From contig CM037888.1 of assembly GCA_021292165.1 (NCBI GenBank), positions 27,703,140-27,767,139 of the forward strand: a DNA stretch of 64,000 nt, written 5' to 3'. Origin of the DNA: Shinisaurus crocodilurus (lineage: Eukaryota; Chordata; Lepidosauria; Squamata; Shinisauridae). The position numbers and the translations under genes are program-made. Under the pieces are notes generated by a model, which made no database searches, was not told where the DNA came from, and worked only from the letters and a program-made list of their open reading frames with translations. Below, one piece after another: positions 62,560 to 64,000 of the stretch (position 1 is the stretch's first letter; every line of letters begins with the position of its first letter).

Positions 62560-62960
62560 AAGAATTTGTAATGCAGATTGATCCCAGTTATACAGGCGAC
62601 GGTTTGTATAACTTCTTCATATGGTCCCTGTCATTTAAGAATAAATACTGTAGATGGCTCCAACTTATATGAGTATTTCTACCCGCACCCCTCAAAAAAT
62701 CATTAAAAAAATCAAGCCCCTCAGATCTCAACTGTTAAAAGTAGGATAGAATATTTAAATGAAATCCGTAAGATCAAGATTATTGAATTATTGGCTTGCA
62801 TTTCAGGTCATGCGAGACCCCAAAGGCGGCTGTTTTTATTTAAATGAAGAGTTTAGTGGTTAAATGGCATTTCAAAGTCAATTCCAACTCCCCTTTATGC
62901 TTCCGCGCTTTCCCTTAAAAGTGCAGCTATAGAATGCTTGCACAATTAAGGTGTTTTCAG
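62560..62960. promoter_or_regulatory. Low-copy block, candidate conserved non-coding element
   Basis: Unique AT-rich sequence with TTATTTAAATGAAGAG, TATTGAATTATTGGC and GTGCAGCTATAGAATGC. No repeat relatives in the window. Inference from low copy number only. Confidence 0.32.
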
Positions 62961-63550
62961 AGTTCCAGAGTACACCAGCTACTGTGTGCGGCCCCCTTCT
63001 TTTTCTTCATCCATTTTTACTCCACATGCATAAGAATGTCCCTTCCTGCAACAACATTTCTCCTCCACCTTTACCAGACCAGATTCTAATATATAAAGAT
63101 TTTTGTCCCTGAAAGAGAAACAACAGGTGTGTGGGTGTTTTTTTTTTGGGGGGGGGGGTTGGCAAGGCAGCGTGCCCCTCTTTCTGAATGGGCCCATCTC
63201 CCACTTCTGGCTGTCACTGCCGTCCATTTGCTTGCCATTTCCCTCTAGGCCCAATTCACACAACCACCCAGGAGGAGCGTGTAAAGCAAGAGGAGGATAC
63301 TGCTACATCTCCTCACTCTGGTCATTGTTTGCATGCTTGGAGAGGGATGGTGGAGAGGCAGTGACACCAAGGAAGGAGGGCCAGGAGGCTCTGGGAGTCA
63401 GCAGTGGGGGGGCCTGCAGGGTTGTGGGCCTTGGCAGGTGCCCGACGATGCCAACCCCTGATGCTGGACCTGGCACCCATATCTCCTTTCAGTCACAGTG
63501 CCTTTCACTCTGAAGCAAGCAATGGCCAGACAGGAGGTGGTATCCAGGGC
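62961..63550. other. Unassigned sequence with T and G runs
   Basis: A T run then a G run at 63139-63159. The 136-codon frame at 63103-63513 crosses that run and has no domain. Confidence 0.4.
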
Positions 63551-64000
63551 TGCCACGGTGCGGACATTAATGACATTGCATACCTTCCAACATTTCACAG
63601 ATGAAAATAGGGACACACGTGTGAATTTGTAAGAGGTATGGTTAAGCAACATGAAGGTGTGATCATCAAGAGGGTGTGGCCAGGCAACATGAGGGCGTGG
63701 CCAAGAGTATGGCCAGGCAACCAAAGGGCATGGTCAGGTACAAAAGTTATTAGAGGAAACACACAAAATCTTATATATTATAATTATTACATTATTATAT
63801 TATACATTATTTTATAATATTTTATTAGTGGCTTTTGTAATGTTTTTTACCTTACCTAAACCCTTAATTGTTGATATCTTGTGTTTTTCATGGGGCGGGG
63901 GGGTCAGTGCTTGCAGGGCAATGTCTTTCTTTTTGTTTTAAAACTGTCAGGATTGGTCCCGCATTTTCAGGGCAGTTGGAGATGGAGACGAAAAGGAGAT
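63551..64000. mobile_element. Interspersed repeat with short tandem units, cut by the window end
   Basis: GCATACCTTCCAACATTTC and GAAAATAGGGACACACG are a recurrent squamate repeat start. GTGTGGCCAGGCAACATGAG-like units repeat at 63672-63740. TTGGTCCCGCATTTTCAGGG near the end suggests the inverse terminus. Confidence 0.45.

Overview
The window is vertebrate nuclear DNA, most likely from a squamate reptile (a lizard). I base this on the repeats: a 5S-rRNA-headed SINE with a CR1-like tail, a MIR-like tRNA SINE, a tRNA-Ala-like SINE, CR1 and L2 LINE fragments, and very many small palindromic DNA transposons and dinucleotide microsatellites. I found no protein-coding exon, rRNA gene or functional tRNA gene that I can support. 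The longest open frames (251, 164, 161 and 150 codons) lie in repeats or low-copy DNA and look like chance. I read the window as intergenic or intronic.

Layout. 0-4 kb: a Helitron-like element of about 1.67 kb (1702-3374) carries a diverged CCAAT-plus-octamer tandem array, a G-rich minisatellite and a hAT insertion with a perfect 8-bp target-site duplication (TSD); SINEs follow. 4-10 kb: MITE-like repeats, L2, CR1 and other LINE fragments, and a low-copy AT-rich block. 10-22 kb: a CpG-rich hAT-like element, a minisatellite interrupted by a 5S SINE, a long inverted repeat, and an L2 copy broken by an LTR-like insert and a hAT-like insert. 22-33 kb: a Tigger-like element, low-copy candidate regulatory blocks, a pre-miRNA-like hairpin, a long palindromic element, a CR1 split by a SINE, and a candidate solo LTR. 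33-47 kb: more MITEs, a CR1 reverse-transcriptase remnant, a Tigger-like element with a hAT nested inside it, and a GC-rich hAT. 47-64 kb: low-copy blocks alternate with nested MITEs, including a hAT with perfect 65-bp arms (56819-56953) and a 691-bp hAT with a perfect TSD (59632-60322).

The dominant process is DNA-transposon activity. I could delimit fourteen hAT-like elements by their TSDs: five have perfect 8-bp duplications, four match at 7 of 8 and five at 6 of 8. Two Tigger-like elements have TA duplications and one Harbinger-like MITE has a TTA duplication. Several GC-rich elements carry CCGGAAGT (ETS-type) or octamer motifs, so they could donate regulatory sites. I see no unknown multi-gene system. 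The most unusual items are the Helitron's promoter-like array, the core shared by elements with different termini, and the 5S/CR1 SINE family.

Limits: repeat names rest on my recognition of motifs, not on a database search. The conserved-element calls are guesses from low copy number and composition, made without an alignment.
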